A DNA stretch of 64,000 bases from Falsiroseomonas frigidaquae (GCF_012163145.1 NZ_JAAVTX010000009.1:1-64000), one strand, 5' to 3'; shown: positions 43,848 to 55,724, counted from the stretch's first letter. Numbers and translations are program-made. Notes: a model not told the origin generated them from the letters alone.

Positions 43848-44381
43848 TCACGGTGTCTCCTCCGCGCGGCGCATCACGCCGTGGATGCGGCTGAGGACGA
43901 AGGCGAAGGCGGGATACAGGCCGGCGGACAGCGCCGCCTGGTGCAGGGCAGGCGCCGGGGCCGGCAGGTCCCAGGCGAGCAGCGCGGTCAGCAGCCAGCC
44001 AAGCAGCGCCATGCCGGCCGAAAAGGCGCAGAAGGCCAGCCAGACGAACATGAAGCTCTGCCGCACCAGGAAGCGCCGCCAGGCTACTGCCAGCCCATGC
44101 GCCACCAGCAGCGTCACCACCCCGGTGCCGAGCGGCGCCATGGTCAGCAGGTCCTGCAGCAGGCCGAGCAGGAACACCGCCGGCGGCGGCATGGCGCCGG
44201 GCCGGAACACCGACCAGAAGATGATGCAGGGCAGCGTCGCCGCCGGCACCAGCCCCGGCACGCCGGATGGCCCGGCCGCCAGCACCATCAGCAGCGCCGT
44301 CCCGGTGGCGGGAAAGGCGGCGCGGGCCATGTCGTCCAGGCGGCGCAGCAGTCCGGGCGATGGCTCCGGGTGTCCGACCAT
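43848..44381 (-). CDS. mreD: Rod shape-determining protein MreD
   Basis: 177 residues, about five membrane segments. Sequence conservation in MreD is weak; I call it from position (between mreC and mrdA), size and topology, plus FLLGLLQDLLTMAPLGTGVV, a typical MreD motif (GLLxDLLxxxPLG). Anchors MreBC to the peptidoglycan synthases. 15 bp after mreC. Confidence 0.9.
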   Translation of the reverse strand: MVGHPEPSPGLLRRLDDMARAAFPATGTALLMVLAAGPSGVPGLVPAATLPCIIFWSVFRPGAMPPPAVFLLGLLQDLLTMAPLGTGVVTLLVAHGLAVAWRRFLVRQSFMFVWLAFCAFSAGMALLGWLLTALLAWDLPAPAPALHQAALSAGLYPAFAFVLSRIHGVMRRAEETP

Positions 44382-44396
44382 GGGCGGCTCCGGGCC

Positions 44397-45260
44397 TCAG
44401 CGCCGCGCACGCGGTTCGGGCCGCGCGATGGCCTCGGGCGGCAGGATTCCGCCAAGGCCAAAATCGAACAGCCGCACCACGTCCAGCCGGTCCGTCCGCG
44501 CGAACAGCTCGACCTCGGCCACGCCGCCCTCGGTCCAGCGCACCACGCCGACCGGCAGGCCCGCGGGGAAGGAAACGCCCTCGGCGCTCGTCACCACGCG
44601 TTCCCCCTCTGCCGGGCGGCTGCCTTCCGACCAGTGCTGCAGCCGCGGCCGGGCCCCGTTGGTGCCGACCAGCATGGCGCGCACCCGGCTGCCCTCCAGC
44701 GTCACCGGGATGCGGCTGTTCATGTCGGTGGCCAGCAGCACCCGTGCGGAGCGGGTGCCGACTTCGGTGACACGCCCGGCGAAGCCGCGTTCATCCAGCG
44801 CGATCTGGCCGCGCCGCACCTGCATCTCCGGCGGGATGGAAAGCAGCACCGCGCGGGCATAGACACCGCCACCATCGGCCACCACGCGGGCGGTGTGGAA
44901 GGCGGGCGCCCGCTCCGGCACGAAATCGAGCTGCCGGCGCAGCATGGCATTCTCCGCCTCCAGCGCCAGGGCGGCGGCCTGCCAGCGGCGCAGGCGCTCA
45001 TTCTCCTCCCGCAGCCGGGCATTCTCCTCCCGCAGCACCAGCAGGCGCTGCATGTCTTCTGCCGCGTCGCGCAGCGCCCGGGCGGGTTCGGCGAAGGCGG
45101 CGTAGAACGGCGCCAGCGCATCGGCCAGCGCGATCCGCGCGCGCTCCGCCAGCAGCGCATCCGCCTTGCCGAGCAGCATGGTGCCGAAGGCCGCCGCGAT
45201 CAGCACCGGCAGCGAAAGCCGCGCCAGCGCCTGGCGGAGCGGAATGCTGAGTCGGATCAA
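44397..45260 (-). CDS. mreC: Rod shape-determining protein MreC
   Basis: 287 residues. Membrane anchor at ~15-33, a coiled coil (~65-110: MQRLLVLREENARLREENER), then two beta domains with VVADGGGVYARAVLLSIP, ALDERGFAGRVTEVGTRSARVLLATD and VVTSAEGVSFPAGLPVGVV, the MreC hallmarks. Periplasmic scaffold of the elongasome. Separated from mreB by 113 bp that contains a stem-loop. Confidence 0.93.
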   Translation of the reverse strand: MIRLSIPLRQALARLSLPVLIAAAFGTMLLGKADALLAERARIALADALAPFYAAFAEPARALRDAAEDMQRLLVLREENARLREENERLRRWQAAALALEAENAMLRRQLDFVPERAPAFHTARVVADGGGVYARAVLLSIPPEMQVRRGQIALDERGFAGRVTEVGTRSARVLLATDMNSRIPVTLEGSRVRAMLVGTNGARPRLQHWSEGSRPAEGERVVTSAEGVSFPAGLPVGVVRWTEGGVAEVELFARTDRLDVVRLFDFGLGGILPPEAIARPEPRARR

Positions 45261-45343
45261 GCGGCGCTCCCCCCTGCCCCACAGGGCAATGCGGGATCAG
45301 ACCACCATCTGACCCCATTCGAAGCTTTAAGATCAACATCTTC

Positions 45344-45364
45344 CGGAGCGTCCCCAACGCTCCG
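45344..45364 (-). promoter_or_regulatory. Intercistronic stem-loop between mreB and mreC
   Basis: CGGAGCGT and ACGCTCCG make a perfect 8-bp stem with a 5-base loop, 9 bases past the mreB stop codon. On the transcribed strand no T-run follows directly, so I read it as an attenuator or message-stabilising element that lets mreB be made in excess of mreC/D, not as a full terminator. This interpretation is inference. Confidence 0.45.
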
Positions 45365-45373
45365 CAAAGACCC

Positions 45374-46462
<1,089 letters not shown>

Positions 46463-46654
46463 TCATCCGGCCGTTTCGGGCCAGTCCCGGGCTGGAAGCC
46501 TGGGGCCTGGCACCGTCCGGTGCCGACGGTTCCGCGGGATGGCGCGAGGCGCACCCGATACCCCTCCCCCGCCCCAGGCTCAAGCCCCGATCACCGCCCT
46601 GGACGCGGGGCAGGCAGGCGCCGCCGGAAAAAGACCGAAACCGCAATGGTGCGG

Positions 46655-46679
46655 CGAACCGGCGGAGCCGTCGCGCGTT
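46655..46679 (+). promoter_or_regulatory. Candidate EcfG-type promoter of the glycine-rich lipoprotein
   Basis: CGAAC at 46655-46659, 16-base spacer, CGTT at 46676-46679: one mismatch from the EcfG consensus. The predicted start would lie about 30 bases before ATG 46716. Weaker evidence than the two perfect matches. Confidence 0.38.
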
Positions 46680-46715
46680 GTTGCTGCATCGTTCAATCCC
46701 GAAGGAATCCCCCCG

Positions 46716-46949
46716 ATGCGTAAACTTCCGATGCTGCTGGTCCTTGCCGCCACCCTGGGTGCCTGCGGCCAGACCACGGGTGACCGCGCAGTCTCCGGCG
46801 GCCTGCTCGGCGCCGGCGCCGGCGCTGCCATCGGCTCCCTGAGCGGCAGTGCCGGGACCGGTGCTCTGCTCGGCGGCGCGGCCGGTGCGGCCGGCGGCGC
46901 CCTGACCAACCCGGGCACGGTCAACCTGGGCCGCCCCGCCTGGCGCTAA
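46716..46949 (+). CDS. Small glycine-zipper lipoprotein
   Basis: 77 residues. Lipoprotein signal MRKLPMLLVLAATLGACGQ with lipobox LGAC (Cys17), then a glycine/alanine repeat GLLGAGAGAAIGSLSG ... [15 protein letters not shown], a glycine-zipper hairpin expected to insert into the membrane. Comparable to the small osmotically or stress-induced lipoproteins of other proteobacteria (OsmB-like). AAGGAA lies 8-9 bases before the ATG. Followed by a strong intrinsic terminator. Confidence 0.78.
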   Translation: MRKLPMLLVLAATLGACGQTTGDRAVSGGLLGAGAGAAIGSLSGSAGTGALLGGAAGAAGGALTNPGTVNLGRPAWR

Positions 46950-47007
46950 CCAGCTGGGGTTGATCCCCCGGCGCTGACCCGCCGGGGACCATCCCGACGC
47001 TCCAGAG

Positions 47008-47040
47008 AAGCCGCCACCTCCCCCGGGGTGGCGGCTTTCC
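47008..47040 (+). terminator. Rho-independent terminator
   Basis: AAGCCGCCACC and GGTGGCGGCTT form an 11-bp stem with an 8-base loop; TTTCCTGTT follows. It ends the lipoprotein message and may also serve the convergent ABC transporter operon. Confidence 0.75.
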
Positions 47041-47074
47041 TGTTCAGGCGCCCTGCCGTCTCAGCTTCGCCGGT

Positions 47075-48916
47075 TCAGCTTCGTCGCAGCATGCGCCGCA
47101 GCGCCGCGCGGCCGCCGGAGACGCGCTGGCCGCGCTCCCGCACCGGCTTGCGGCGTACCTGAAGCCGCGCCCCATCCGGCGCCCGCAGCAATTGCAGCGT
47201 ACGGTCGTGATACACGTCGAGGCCGGGGCGGTGGCCGATGGAGATCAGCGCGGTGCCATCCAGTTCCTCCCGGAACAGGCGCATCATCTGGTCCTGGTTT
47301 TCCTCATCCAGTGCCGCCGTCGCCTCGTCCAGGAACACCCAGCGCGGCTTGTGCAGCAGCAGGCGGGCGAAGGCGAGGCGCTGCTGCTCGCCGAGCGACA
47401 GCACGCGGTCCCAGCGCTCCTCCTCATCCAGCCGCGCCACCAGATGCGGCAGGCCGCAGCGTTCCAGCGCCGCGGATTGGTCCTCCGGCGGGAAATGGTC
47501 GGTGGAGGCCGGATAGGTCAGCGCGGCGCGCAGCGTGCCGAGCGGGATGTAGGGGCGCTGCGGCATGAACATCATGTGGGCGCGGGGCGGGACGCGGATC
47601 TGCCCCGATCCCCAGGGCCAGAAGCCGGCGATGGCGCGGAACAGCGTCGATTTGCCCGTGCCGCTCTCGCCGACGATCAGCACCTTCTCGCCGGCGCGGA
47701 TTTCCGCATTCGCGTCCTGGATCACCACATTGCCGTCGGAATGCGCCACCTGCAGGTCCTTGAAGGCCAGCACCTCCGGCTCCTCCCCCGGCTGGGCCTC
47801 GAGCACGTCGATGCGGGTCTGCCCGGCCCCGGCCTCCGCCATGTCGAAGGTGTCCTCCAGATCGACCACGCGTTCCACGTGGCTGCGCCAGTCGGCCAGG
47901 CGGGGGAAGTTGTCGACGAACCAGTTCAGGCCGCGCGTCACCTCCAGGAAGGCGGAGCTGATCTGCATCAGCACCCCCAGCGTGATGGCGCCGGCGAAGT
48001 AGCGCGGGCTGGCGACCAGGATGGGGATGACCGTCGCCGCCATGCCGTAGCCGCTGGTCAGCCACATCAGCCGCCTTTCCCGGTCGTACAGCTCCTTCAT
48101 CACGGAGACGACGCGGCCGAAGGCGCGCTGCAGGCCCCGGTCCTCATCGGCCTCGCCACGGATCAGGGCGATGCCCTCGCTGTTCTCCCGCATGCGGATC
48201 AGGGCGAAGCGGTGGTCGCTCTCGGCCTCGTTGCGGCGGATGTTGATATCCACCATCGGGCCGCCGATCCACATCGTGGCGATCGAGCCGATCAGCGCGT
48301 AGATCAGCGCGCACCAGACCATGTAGCCCGGAATCTCGAACTCCGTGCCGCCGGCGGACATCCGCAGCGGACCCGAGAGTGACCACAGGATGCCGAGGAA
48401 GCTGGCCAGCGTCAGCAGGGCGCTGAGCAGGCCGATTGTCAGGTCCACCGCCATGGCGGTTGCCCAGCGGGTATTCTCGCTGATCCGCTGGTCAGGGTTG
48501 TCGGCGGCGCCCGGCAGGAAGTTGAGCTGGTAGTGCCGGCCATGCTCCAGCCAGCGCCCCTGCAGCCGGTGCACCAGCCAGCGCCGCCAGCCCAGCATCA
48601 GCGCCTGGCGCGCCCAGAGCTGGCCGACAGCGGCGACCATCGCCAGCCCCGTCAGCAGCGCGAACATCCACATCTGGCCGTAGAAGGCCGGACTGTCGCG
48701 GTTTTCCAGCGCGTTGAAGAAATCCCGGTTCCACAGGTTGAAGCGTACCTGCACGCCAATCTGGAACAGGGTCAGGCCGATCACCGCCACTGTCAGCAGC
48801 CAGGCCTGACGGCGATCGGCGGGGGAGGTGTAGTAGCCTCGGGCCAGGCGCCAGAAGCGGCGCATCAGGCCATCCTGCGGCGGAAGCTCGGGGGCCGCAG
48901 GTATCGGGTCGGACAT
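47075..48916 (-). CDS. SbmA/BacA-like ABC transporter, fused membrane and ATPase domains (YddA type)
   Basis: 613 residues. Membrane half (~35-360) with FFNALENRDSPAFYGQMWMF and FLPGAADNPDQRISEN, the YddA/SbmA_BacA signature (N-P-D-Q-R-I). ATPase half has Walker A GESGTGKST (Lys422), signature LSLGEQQRLAFARLLL and Walker B WVFLDEATAALDEEN. Family members import vitamin B12, peptides or very long acyl compounds across the inner membrane. Six bases after the secreted-protein gene, so third member of the DUF1328-led operon. Confidence 0.9.
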   Translation of the reverse strand: MSDPIPAAPELPPQDGLMRRFWRLARGYYTSPADRRQAWLLTVAVIGLTLFQIGVQVRFNLWNRDFFNALENRDSPAFYGQMWMFALLTGLAMVAAVGQLWARQALMLGWRRWLVHRLQGRWLEHGRHYQLNFLPGAADNPDQRISENTRWATAMAVDLTIGLLSALLTLASFLGILWSLSGPLRMSAGGTEFEIPGYMVWCALIYALIGSIATMWIGGPMVDINIRRNEAESDHRFALIRMRENSEGIALIRGEADEDRGLQRAFGRVVSVMKELYDRERRLMWLTSGYGMAATVIPILVASPRYFAGAITLGVLMQISSAFLEVTRGLNWFVDNFPRLADWRSHVERVVDLEDTFDMAEAGAGQTRIDVLEAQPGEEPEVLAFKDLQVAHSDGNVVIQDANAEIRAGEKVLIVGESGTGKSTLFRAIAGFWPWGSGQIRVPPRAHMMFMPQRPYIPLGTLRAALTYPASTDHFPPEDQSAALERCGLPHLVARLDEEERWDRVLSLGEQQRLAFARLLLHKPRWVFLDEATAALDEENQDQMMRLFREELDGTALISIGHRPGLDVYHDRTLQLLRAPDGARLQVRRKPVRERGQRVSGGRAALRRMLRRS

Positions 48917-48922
48917 GGCGGC

Positions 48923-49633
48923 TCAGCGTTGCGGCTGCGCGGACGGCGCAGGCGTGGGGGAACCATTCGGGGGGGATTCGGGGAGAACCGGGCGCAGCGC
49001 ATCGGCAGCTTCGCCCAGGCGTTCTGCGACCAGCGCGCGGCCCGCCTTGCCGGCAAAGCCGCGGCCTTCCGCGGCAAGCCGGGCGCCGCCGCGCAGCAGA
49101 TCTGCGAACGGCTCCGCCATGCCGGGCGGCAGCAGCACCACCGTGCCATCCTCCAGCACCGCGCCGGCCACCTGGCCCTGCGGTGCGAAGTAGGGCGCAC
49201 GGACGGTGCCGGAGACGGCGAGGCGCTGCGACTGCTCGGAGGGGCCGCCGCCGAGGCGCCAGTAAAAGCGGTCCACGACGCCGGGCTCCGCTTCCTGCGT
49301 CGCGGCAAAGGCCAGCATGGTGATGACGGGGGCCTGCCGGGCGCGGATGCCCCAGACGATCAGCCGCTGCCCAGCCGGACCTGCCTGCCGCACCGCCTCC
49401 GCCACATCGGGCGGAAACACCACCTGTGGTCCTTCGCGGAACAGCAAGGCGTCGGTTTCCCCGGCCGGGTTCACCAGATAACGGTCCACCGTGCCTGTGA
49501 AGGTCGGTAGCTGGGTGGGATCGAACCAGAAATGCGCCCGCGGTGCCGGGTCCGGCGGCTGCTGGGCCACGGCCGGTGCTGCCGCCAGCGGCAGCGCCGC
49601 GGCGCATAGCACCAGCAACCGGATGGCGCGCAT
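48923..49633 (-). CDS. Secreted protein of unknown function
   Basis: 236 residues. Clear signal peptide (MRAIRLLVLCAAALPLAAAP-AVAQ), Pro-rich start of the mature part, then alternating beta-type segments (FTGTVDRYLVNPAGETDALLF, VSGTVRAPYFAPQGQVAGAVL) that look like two OB-like folds. A run APQGQVAGAVLEDGTVVLLP resembles nucleic-acid/ligand-type OB modules but I cannot name a family. The C-terminal ~50 residues are Ala/Arg/Glu helical and Pro-rich. Between DUF1328 (18-bp gap) and the ABC transporter (6-bp gap), so it may be a periplasmic partner of that transporter. Confidence 0.7.
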   Translation of the reverse strand: MRAIRLLVLCAAALPLAAAPAVAQQPPDPAPRAHFWFDPTQLPTFTGTVDRYLVNPAGETDALLFREGPQVVFPPDVAEAVRQAGPAGQRLIVWGIRARQAPVITMLAFAATQEAEPGVVDRFYWRLGGGPSEQSQRLAVSGTVRAPYFAPQGQVAGAVLEDGTVVLLPPGMAEPFADLLRGGARLAAEGRGFAGKAGRALVAERLGEAADALRPVLPESPPNGSPTPAPSAQPQR

Positions 49634-49651
49634 GGCGCGAATATCCTGCTG

Positions 49652-49816
49652 CTAGTTGGTGCGGAAGGCGCCGAAGATCAGGCTCAGCAGGAACAGCACG
49701 ATGAAGACGGCGAACAGGATCTTGGCGATCCCCGCGAAGGCGGAGGCGACGCCGCCGAAACCGAGCAGGCCGGCAACAAGGGCCACGACCAGGAAGACGA
49801 GGGTCCAGTAAAGCAT
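49652..49816 (-). CDS. DUF1328 small membrane protein
   Basis: 54 residues, almost entirely two membrane segments: [20 protein letters not shown] and [21 protein letters not shown], which is the DUF1328 (YtjA-like) pattern with [15 protein letters not shown] in the middle. Family members are frequently stress induced. A perfect EcfG-type promoter ends 32 bases upstream (49848-49873). First gene of an apparent operon with the secreted protein and SbmA-like ABC transporter. Confidence 0.9.
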   Translation of the reverse strand: MLYWTLVFLVVALVAGLLGFGGVASAFAGIAKILFAVFIVLFLLSLIFGAFRTN

Positions 49817-49847
49817 TGTAAACTCCGGCGTCAGTCTGTGCCGGAAC

Positions 49848-49873
49848 AACGCCGGGAGGGCCGGAACGGTTCC
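49848..49873 (-). promoter_or_regulatory. EcfG-type promoter (perfect match) of the DUF1328-ABC operon
   Basis: On the minus strand GGAAC, 17 bases, CGTT, the exact consensus for EcfG-family sigma factors. The predicted start is about 25 bases before the ATG at 49816. It lies in the short gap between the DUF1328 gene and the end of phyR, directly at the general stress locus. Confidence 0.68.
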
Positions 49874-49902
49874 GGCACAACCCTCCGGGGCGTCACTGAA
49901 TG

Positions 49903-50664
49903 TTACACCGGGTCGAGATGCACCCCACGGGTCACCGCCTGGTAGGTGGCGATGGCCAGCGTCGTCGGTTCGAACGGCTTGGTGATGATGAAGGCCGGCT
50001 CCAGGTCCTGCCCCGTCAGCAGCCGCTCGGGATAGGCAGTGACGAAGATCACCGGCGCCTGCTGGGTCCGCATGATGCGCGCGACGGCGGAGGTACCATC
50101 GCCGCCGGCGCCCAGGTTGACGTCCGCCAGGACCAGGGTGGGGCGTTCGGCGGCCGCGATCGCCACCGCCTCATCCTCCGAGGCGGCGATGCCGACCACC
50201 TCATGCCCGGCCGCCTCCACCAGTTGCTGCAGGTCGAGCGCGATGATCGGCTCATCCTCGATGATCAGCACGCGGGCGACGGCGCCGGCCCGCAGGTGGC
50301 TGCGCGCCGCATCGGCATGCGCCATCGCCTGGTCGGTCGAGATGCCGAGCGCCAGCGCGGCATGCGCCGGCTCCAGCTCCTCCAGCGAGGTCAGCAGCAG
50401 CAGCATGCGCTGCGGTCGGCTCAGGCCGCTTGCCGGGCCCTCCTCCGCATCCGGCCGGGCCGCCGAGATGCGGCAGATGGCGCCATACAGCGTCAGCCGC
50501 GCCAAAAGCGCCGCATCCGCCAGACCCGCCGGCGCCTCCAACTCGCCCCGCAAAGCCTCCGCCACCAGCCCGTCCCCGCGTGATTGGGAACCGGTCAGCG
50601 CGCGGGCAAAGCGGCGCGCATAGGGCAGGGCGCCGATCAGCGCCGTGCGATCCATCTCGCTCAT
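49903..50664 (-). CDS. phyR: General stress anti-anti-sigma response regulator PhyR
   Basis: 253 residues. N-terminal sigma-like domain (~5-125, helical: [36 protein letters not shown] imitating sigma regions 2 and 4) joined to a receiver: [28 protein letters not shown] (Asp181), [14 protein letters not shown] and FIITKPFEP. The order sigma-like then receiver is specific to PhyR. When phosphorylated, PhyR binds NepR and frees the ECF sigma. Divergent from the first ECF gene, 57 bp between the starts. Confidence 0.94.
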   Translation of the reverse strand: MSEMDRTALIGALPYARRFARALTGSQSRGDGLVAEALRGELEAPAGLADAALLARLTLYGAICRISAARPDAEEGPASGLSRPQRMLLLLTSLEELEPAHAALALGISTDQAMAHADAARSHLRAGAVARVLIIEDEPIIALDLQQLVEAAGHEVVGIAASEDEAVAIAAAERPTLVLADVNLGAGGDGTSAVARIMRTQQAPVIFVTAYPERLLTGQDLEPAFIITKPFEPTTLAIATYQAVTRGVHLDPV

Positions 50665-50721
50665 CGCTTTTTCATCTCCCAAACGAGCGGCGCGCGCTGC
50701 CGCATACCTTCCGGGCTTGAT

Positions 50722-51264
50722 ATGCAGTGTGGTGTGGACGAACAAGAGAACTCCGGCGCTTTGCGCGCCGTAATCGCGCAGTTGTTGCCGGAACTGCGCG
50801 CCGCCGCCCGAATGCTCACGCGTTCGAGAGCCGAAGCCGACGATCTGGTACAGGAGACGGTACTGCGAATGCTTCGCGGCCTGGACGGCTTCGTGCCGCC
50901 CCCTGAGCTGGCCGGCGACCCGCAGGCCGCCCTGCGGCCCTGGGGCCTGACCGTGCTGCGGAATACGTTCCGCGAGGGTTGGCGCAAGGCGCGGCGGGAA
51001 CGCGACCATGCCGAGGCCAACCCGCCGGAAGCCGAGGCCAGCCGGCAGTCGGACCAGGAAAGCGCGCATGAGGTGCGCGACCTGGCCCGGGCCGTGTCCC
51101 GACTGCCCCCCGCCATGCGGGAAGCGCTGATGCTGGTGGCGGCGCGCGGCCTGAGCCTGGAAGCGGCCGCGGCAATCTGCGAGGTGCCGGTGGGCACCAT
51201 GAAGGCCCGCGTATCCCGCGCCCGCGCCGCGCTTTCGCGCGCTCTCGCTCCTGTGAATGAGTAA
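50722..51264 (+). CDS. ECF sigma factor (EcfG/ECF15-like), copy 1
   Basis: 180 residues. Region 2: LPELRAAARMLTRSRAEADDLVQETVLRMLRGL; a short linker with WGLTVLRNTFREGWRKARRE; region 4: LPPAMREALMLVAARGLSLEAAAAICEVPVGTMKARVSRARAALSR (each given in parts under 20 contiguous where quoted by position ~20-60 and ~120-170). The ADDLVQET and GTMKARVSRAR motifs are classical ECF. Divergent from phyR. RBS weak (TTGAT before ATG). Either this or the following gene is the NepR-controlled EcfG; both could be. Confidence 0.85.
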   Translation: MQCGVDEQENSGALRAVIAQLLPELRAAARMLTRSRAEADDLVQETVLRMLRGLDGFVPPPELAGDPQAALRPWGLTVLRNTFREGWRKARRERDHAEANPPEAEASRQSDQESAHEVRDLARAVSRLPPAMREALMLVAARGLSLEAAAAICEVPVGTMKARVSRARAALSRALAPVNE

Positions 51265-51331
51265 CGGAAGCGCGATGCAACCATCCCTTCGGCCCGTTCA
51301 TTCAGGTTGCATAGAGGATGGAGCGATCAGC

Positions 51332-51937
51332 ATGGCAAACGAGTTCCACGGTCAGGTCATCGCGTTGCTGCCCCGGCTTCGGGTGCAGGCGCTCGCCCTG
51401 ACCCGCAACCGGGCCGCCGCGGACGACCTGGTGCAGGATGCCGTGGCCAATGCCCTTGCCGCCCAGAACAGCTTCACGCCGGGCACCAATTTTGCCGCCT
51501 GGATGCATCGCATCCTGCGCAACCGCTTCATCAGCACGCTCCGCAAGCAGCGCGAGACGACGGATATCGAGGATGTGCCGGCAGGTGCCTTCGCGGTGTC
51601 CGCGACGCATGAGGACCGGCTGGTGCTGAAGGAGCTGGGCAACGCGGTGAACCGCCTGCCGGCGGACCAGCGCGAGGCGCTGTTCATGGTGGTGCTGCAG
51701 GGCATGTCCTACGAGGATGTGGCGGAAGCCACCGGCTGCGCCGTCGGTACCGCGAAAAGCCGGGTGTTCCGTGCACGTCGCCAGTTGCAGACCTGGCTCG
51801 CCGGCGAAGAATCCGCCGAGGCGACCACCGAGGAGCAGCGGACGGAGCGGGCGCGTATCAGCGGGCGCAGTAGCGAGCGCGGCGGCCAGCGTGCCCGAAA
51901 CGGTTCGGGGGTTGGCGAACACCATCTGCTGGCTTAA
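51332..51937 (+). CDS. ECF sigma factor (EcfG/ECF15-like), copy 2
   Basis: 201 residues. Region 2 has ALTRNRAAADDLVQDAV, and FTPGTNFAAWMHRILRNRF is the EcfG-type motif (F-x-P-G-T-N-x-x-A-W-x-x-x-I-L-R-N). Region 4: NRLPADQREALFMVVLQGMS, AVGTAKSRVFRARRQL. The C-terminal ~40 residues after LQTWLAGEE are polar low complexity. ATG 51332 has GGAG 8 bases upstream. Placed directly before nepR, which fits its role as the EcfG controlled by that anti-sigma factor. Confidence 0.88.
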   Translation: MANEFHGQVIALLPRLRVQALALTRNRAAADDLVQDAVANALAAQNSFTPGTNFAAWMHRILRNRFISTLRKQRETTDIEDVPAGAFAVSATHEDRLVLKELGNAVNRLPADQREALFMVVLQGMSYEDVAEATGCAVGTAKSRVFRARRQLQTWLAGEESAEATTEEQRTERARISGRSSERGGQRARNGSGVGEHHLLA

Positions 51938-51994
51938 GTCGAAGGTGCCAGCCGTCGCCCCGGACATGGGTCATGGGCGACGCTGGCTTCGGCG

Positions 51995-52198
51995 ATGGAC
52001 ATGGACAGCAGCGACAGCAGCAAGCCCGCGCCCTCCCCAAAAGCCCCGAAGCGCAAGGCAGAGCGTGCGGGTGAGGATGCGTTCGATCTTTGGCTGCAGC
52101 GTGGGCTGCACCAGCTTTATGACGACGTTGCGGCGGAGCCGATTCCGCCGGAGCTTATGCGACTCATCGAGGAGGATCGGTCCCGGCGCGGCAAGTAA
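51995..52198 (+). CDS. nepR: Anti-sigma factor NepR
   Basis: 67 residues. Basic, Pro-rich N-terminus, then the NepR core: FDLWLQRGLHQLYDDVAAEP followed by IPPELMRLIEED, which matches the two-helix motif (xxLRxxYdxxxxExiPdrxxxLixxL) used to clamp ECF sigma and PhyR. Between the second ECF gene (57 bp) and the HWE-type kinase (33 bp). RBS not obvious; ATG at 52001 also possible. Confidence 0.87.
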   Translation: MDMDSSDSSKPAPSPKAPKRKAERAGEDAFDLWLQRGLHQLYDDVAAEPIPPELMRLIEEDRSRRGK

Positions 52199-53816
52199 GC
52201 CCCGCCGTGCCGGAGAGACACGACAGCCGCGATGAGTATACCCGGCGGGACGCCGCGACGCTGGAGACTTCCGCGCCCCCAGGCCAGCCTGCGGGGCCGC
52301 TTGCTATGCCTGCTGCTGGTCGCCGCCTTTCCGGTTGTCCTGCTGGTGCTGGCCGGCGCGTTCGTCGGCTATCGCGGTGCACTTCGCCAGGCTGACCGCG
52401 ACCTTACCCTGGAACGCGACCTTGCCGTTGCCTCCTTCGCGGCGCGCATCGCCTCGGCGGATGGTGCGCTGCGCGGCATTGCAGGAACCTGGCAGCCGGA
52501 TGCCGGACGTTGCGGCGAATGGCTGCGCGACACGGCGCCGGAGGGCGTGGTGGTGCTGGTGGAATGCCCCGGTGCCGCCCTGCCGGGTATCGGCCCGGAA
52601 CTGCGGGCCCGCGTGGCCGGTGCGACCGATTCGCTGATCCTGGCCGGTGCCTCCGGCATGATCTCCGTGCTGCGGACACTGCCGGCATCGGGCCGCCTGC
52701 TGCTGGCGCGCGTCGCGCCGCCAGCCTTGCCCGCGGGCCTGCTCGGCTGGCTGGTGGATGCCGAAAACCGGTCCTGGCCGCTCGGCCGGACAGCCTCCAC
52801 CGCGGCGCCGCCCGTCGTCGCGCCGGATGGGGCCGCCACCCAGACCAGCTTCGGCGGGGCGGATGTGGTGGCGGCGCGCGGCATGCTCTCCAGCCATGCG
52901 TTCCTGGTGGTGGCCCGGCCAATGGCGCCGATCCGCGCCGCCGCGTCCCTCGCCGCGACGCAGCGGCTTGCGGAGGTCGGCGCGCTGCTCGCCCTGTCCA
53001 TCCTCGCTGTGGTGCTCGGCGCCAACTACGCGGTCACCCGCCCGCTGTCCCGGCTGCGCCACGCCGTGGCAAAGTGGAATGCCGGCGCGGCGCCCTTCGA
53101 GATTCCCGGCGCCGCCGGCATGCCGGACGAGATCCGCGACCTGGCGGAAAGCTTCCAGGCCGGCGCCAAGGCACTGGCAGACCGTGAACGCGACCTGCAG
53201 GCTGCGATCGAGCGGGCGGAGATCCTGGCCGCGGAGGTCCACCACCGGGTCAAGAACAACCTGCAGATCGTCAGCAGCCTGCTGGCCTTGCAGGCGCAGC
53301 GGGTGACCGACGGCCAGGCCCGCACGGAATTCGAGGCGGCGCGCGACCGCATCGGGGCGCTGGCGACGCTGCATCGCCACATGTACGCGCATCACGACCC
53401 GGAGGCGATCGACCTCCGCGCCTTCATCGAGGAGTTGGGCGTGCAGTTGTTCGCGGCGATCGGCGACAAGCCCGGCCGTCGCATCGCGCTCGATGTCACC
53501 GCGCCGGCGCTGCGGATTTCCTCGGACCAGGCGGTCCCGCTGGCGCTGATCATCACGGAGGCGGTGTCCGCCGCGCTGAAGCAGGGCTTCCCGCCCGGCC
53601 AGGGCGGCCGCATCTCGATCAATGTGGCGGCGGATGAGCGCCGGGCCTCGCTGGCGATCGAGGATGACGGCGTGGTGCCGCGCCCGGATGACCAGCTGCG
53701 CGCCCTGCTGCTACGCGGATTGGCGCGGCAATTGGGCGCGGAGTTGAAGCGGCAGGAGGCCGGGCTGGCGCTGGAATTCCCGCTGCGCCCGCCCACCCCC
53801 CGCCCGCCGCCGGCGC

Positions 53817-55406
<1,590 letters not shown>

Positions 55407-55492
55407 TGGGGGCGTTCCTTGCTTCTGATTCGTCATGCCATGCGCGAGGGCAAAGCTGCCCCCGGGGGTCCCCTGAGCGATACCAGCCGTTA

Positions 55493-55507
55493 CCTCTTTC
55501 GAAGAGG
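55493..55507 (-). promoter_or_regulatory. Small hairpin in the leuA leader
   Basis: CCTCTT-tcg-AAGAGG, 6-bp stem with a 3-base loop, about 90 bases before the leuA start codon. It could be part of an attenuator or operator. I could not find a leucine-rich leader peptide around it, so the role is open. Confidence 0.35.
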
Positions 55508-55724
55508 GGGGCCGGAGCTTACGCCCAGGGGTGGCTAAGTCGAAGGAGAAGGAGCGCGCGCGGCAGCAGGCCGGCCCGGAGGGCGGCGGACAGCTCGATA
55601 CGGGCGGCGCGGGGCATCATGGCTGTGGCGACGATAGCGAGGCATGGCCTGGGCCGCAAGCGCTGGCGCGATGCGTCGGGCCTTGCCAGCATGCGGGCAC
55701 GATTCAAAAGGGGGGACAGGCGCA

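Noticed and set aside
43534-43851. 105-codon minus-strand frame across the repeat array
   Set aside because: The protein is only the translated repeat and overlaps mrdA and mreD ends; no RBS.
51264-51331. Possible EcfG autoregulatory promoter before the second ECF gene (GGAAG ... CGTT)
   Set aside because: Spacer is 24 bases, far from the 16-17 required.
55437-55550. leuA leader considered as a leucine attenuator or ppGpp/SAM riboswitch
   Set aside because: No leucine-rich leader peptide and no recognisable aptamer consensus; only a 6-bp hairpin.
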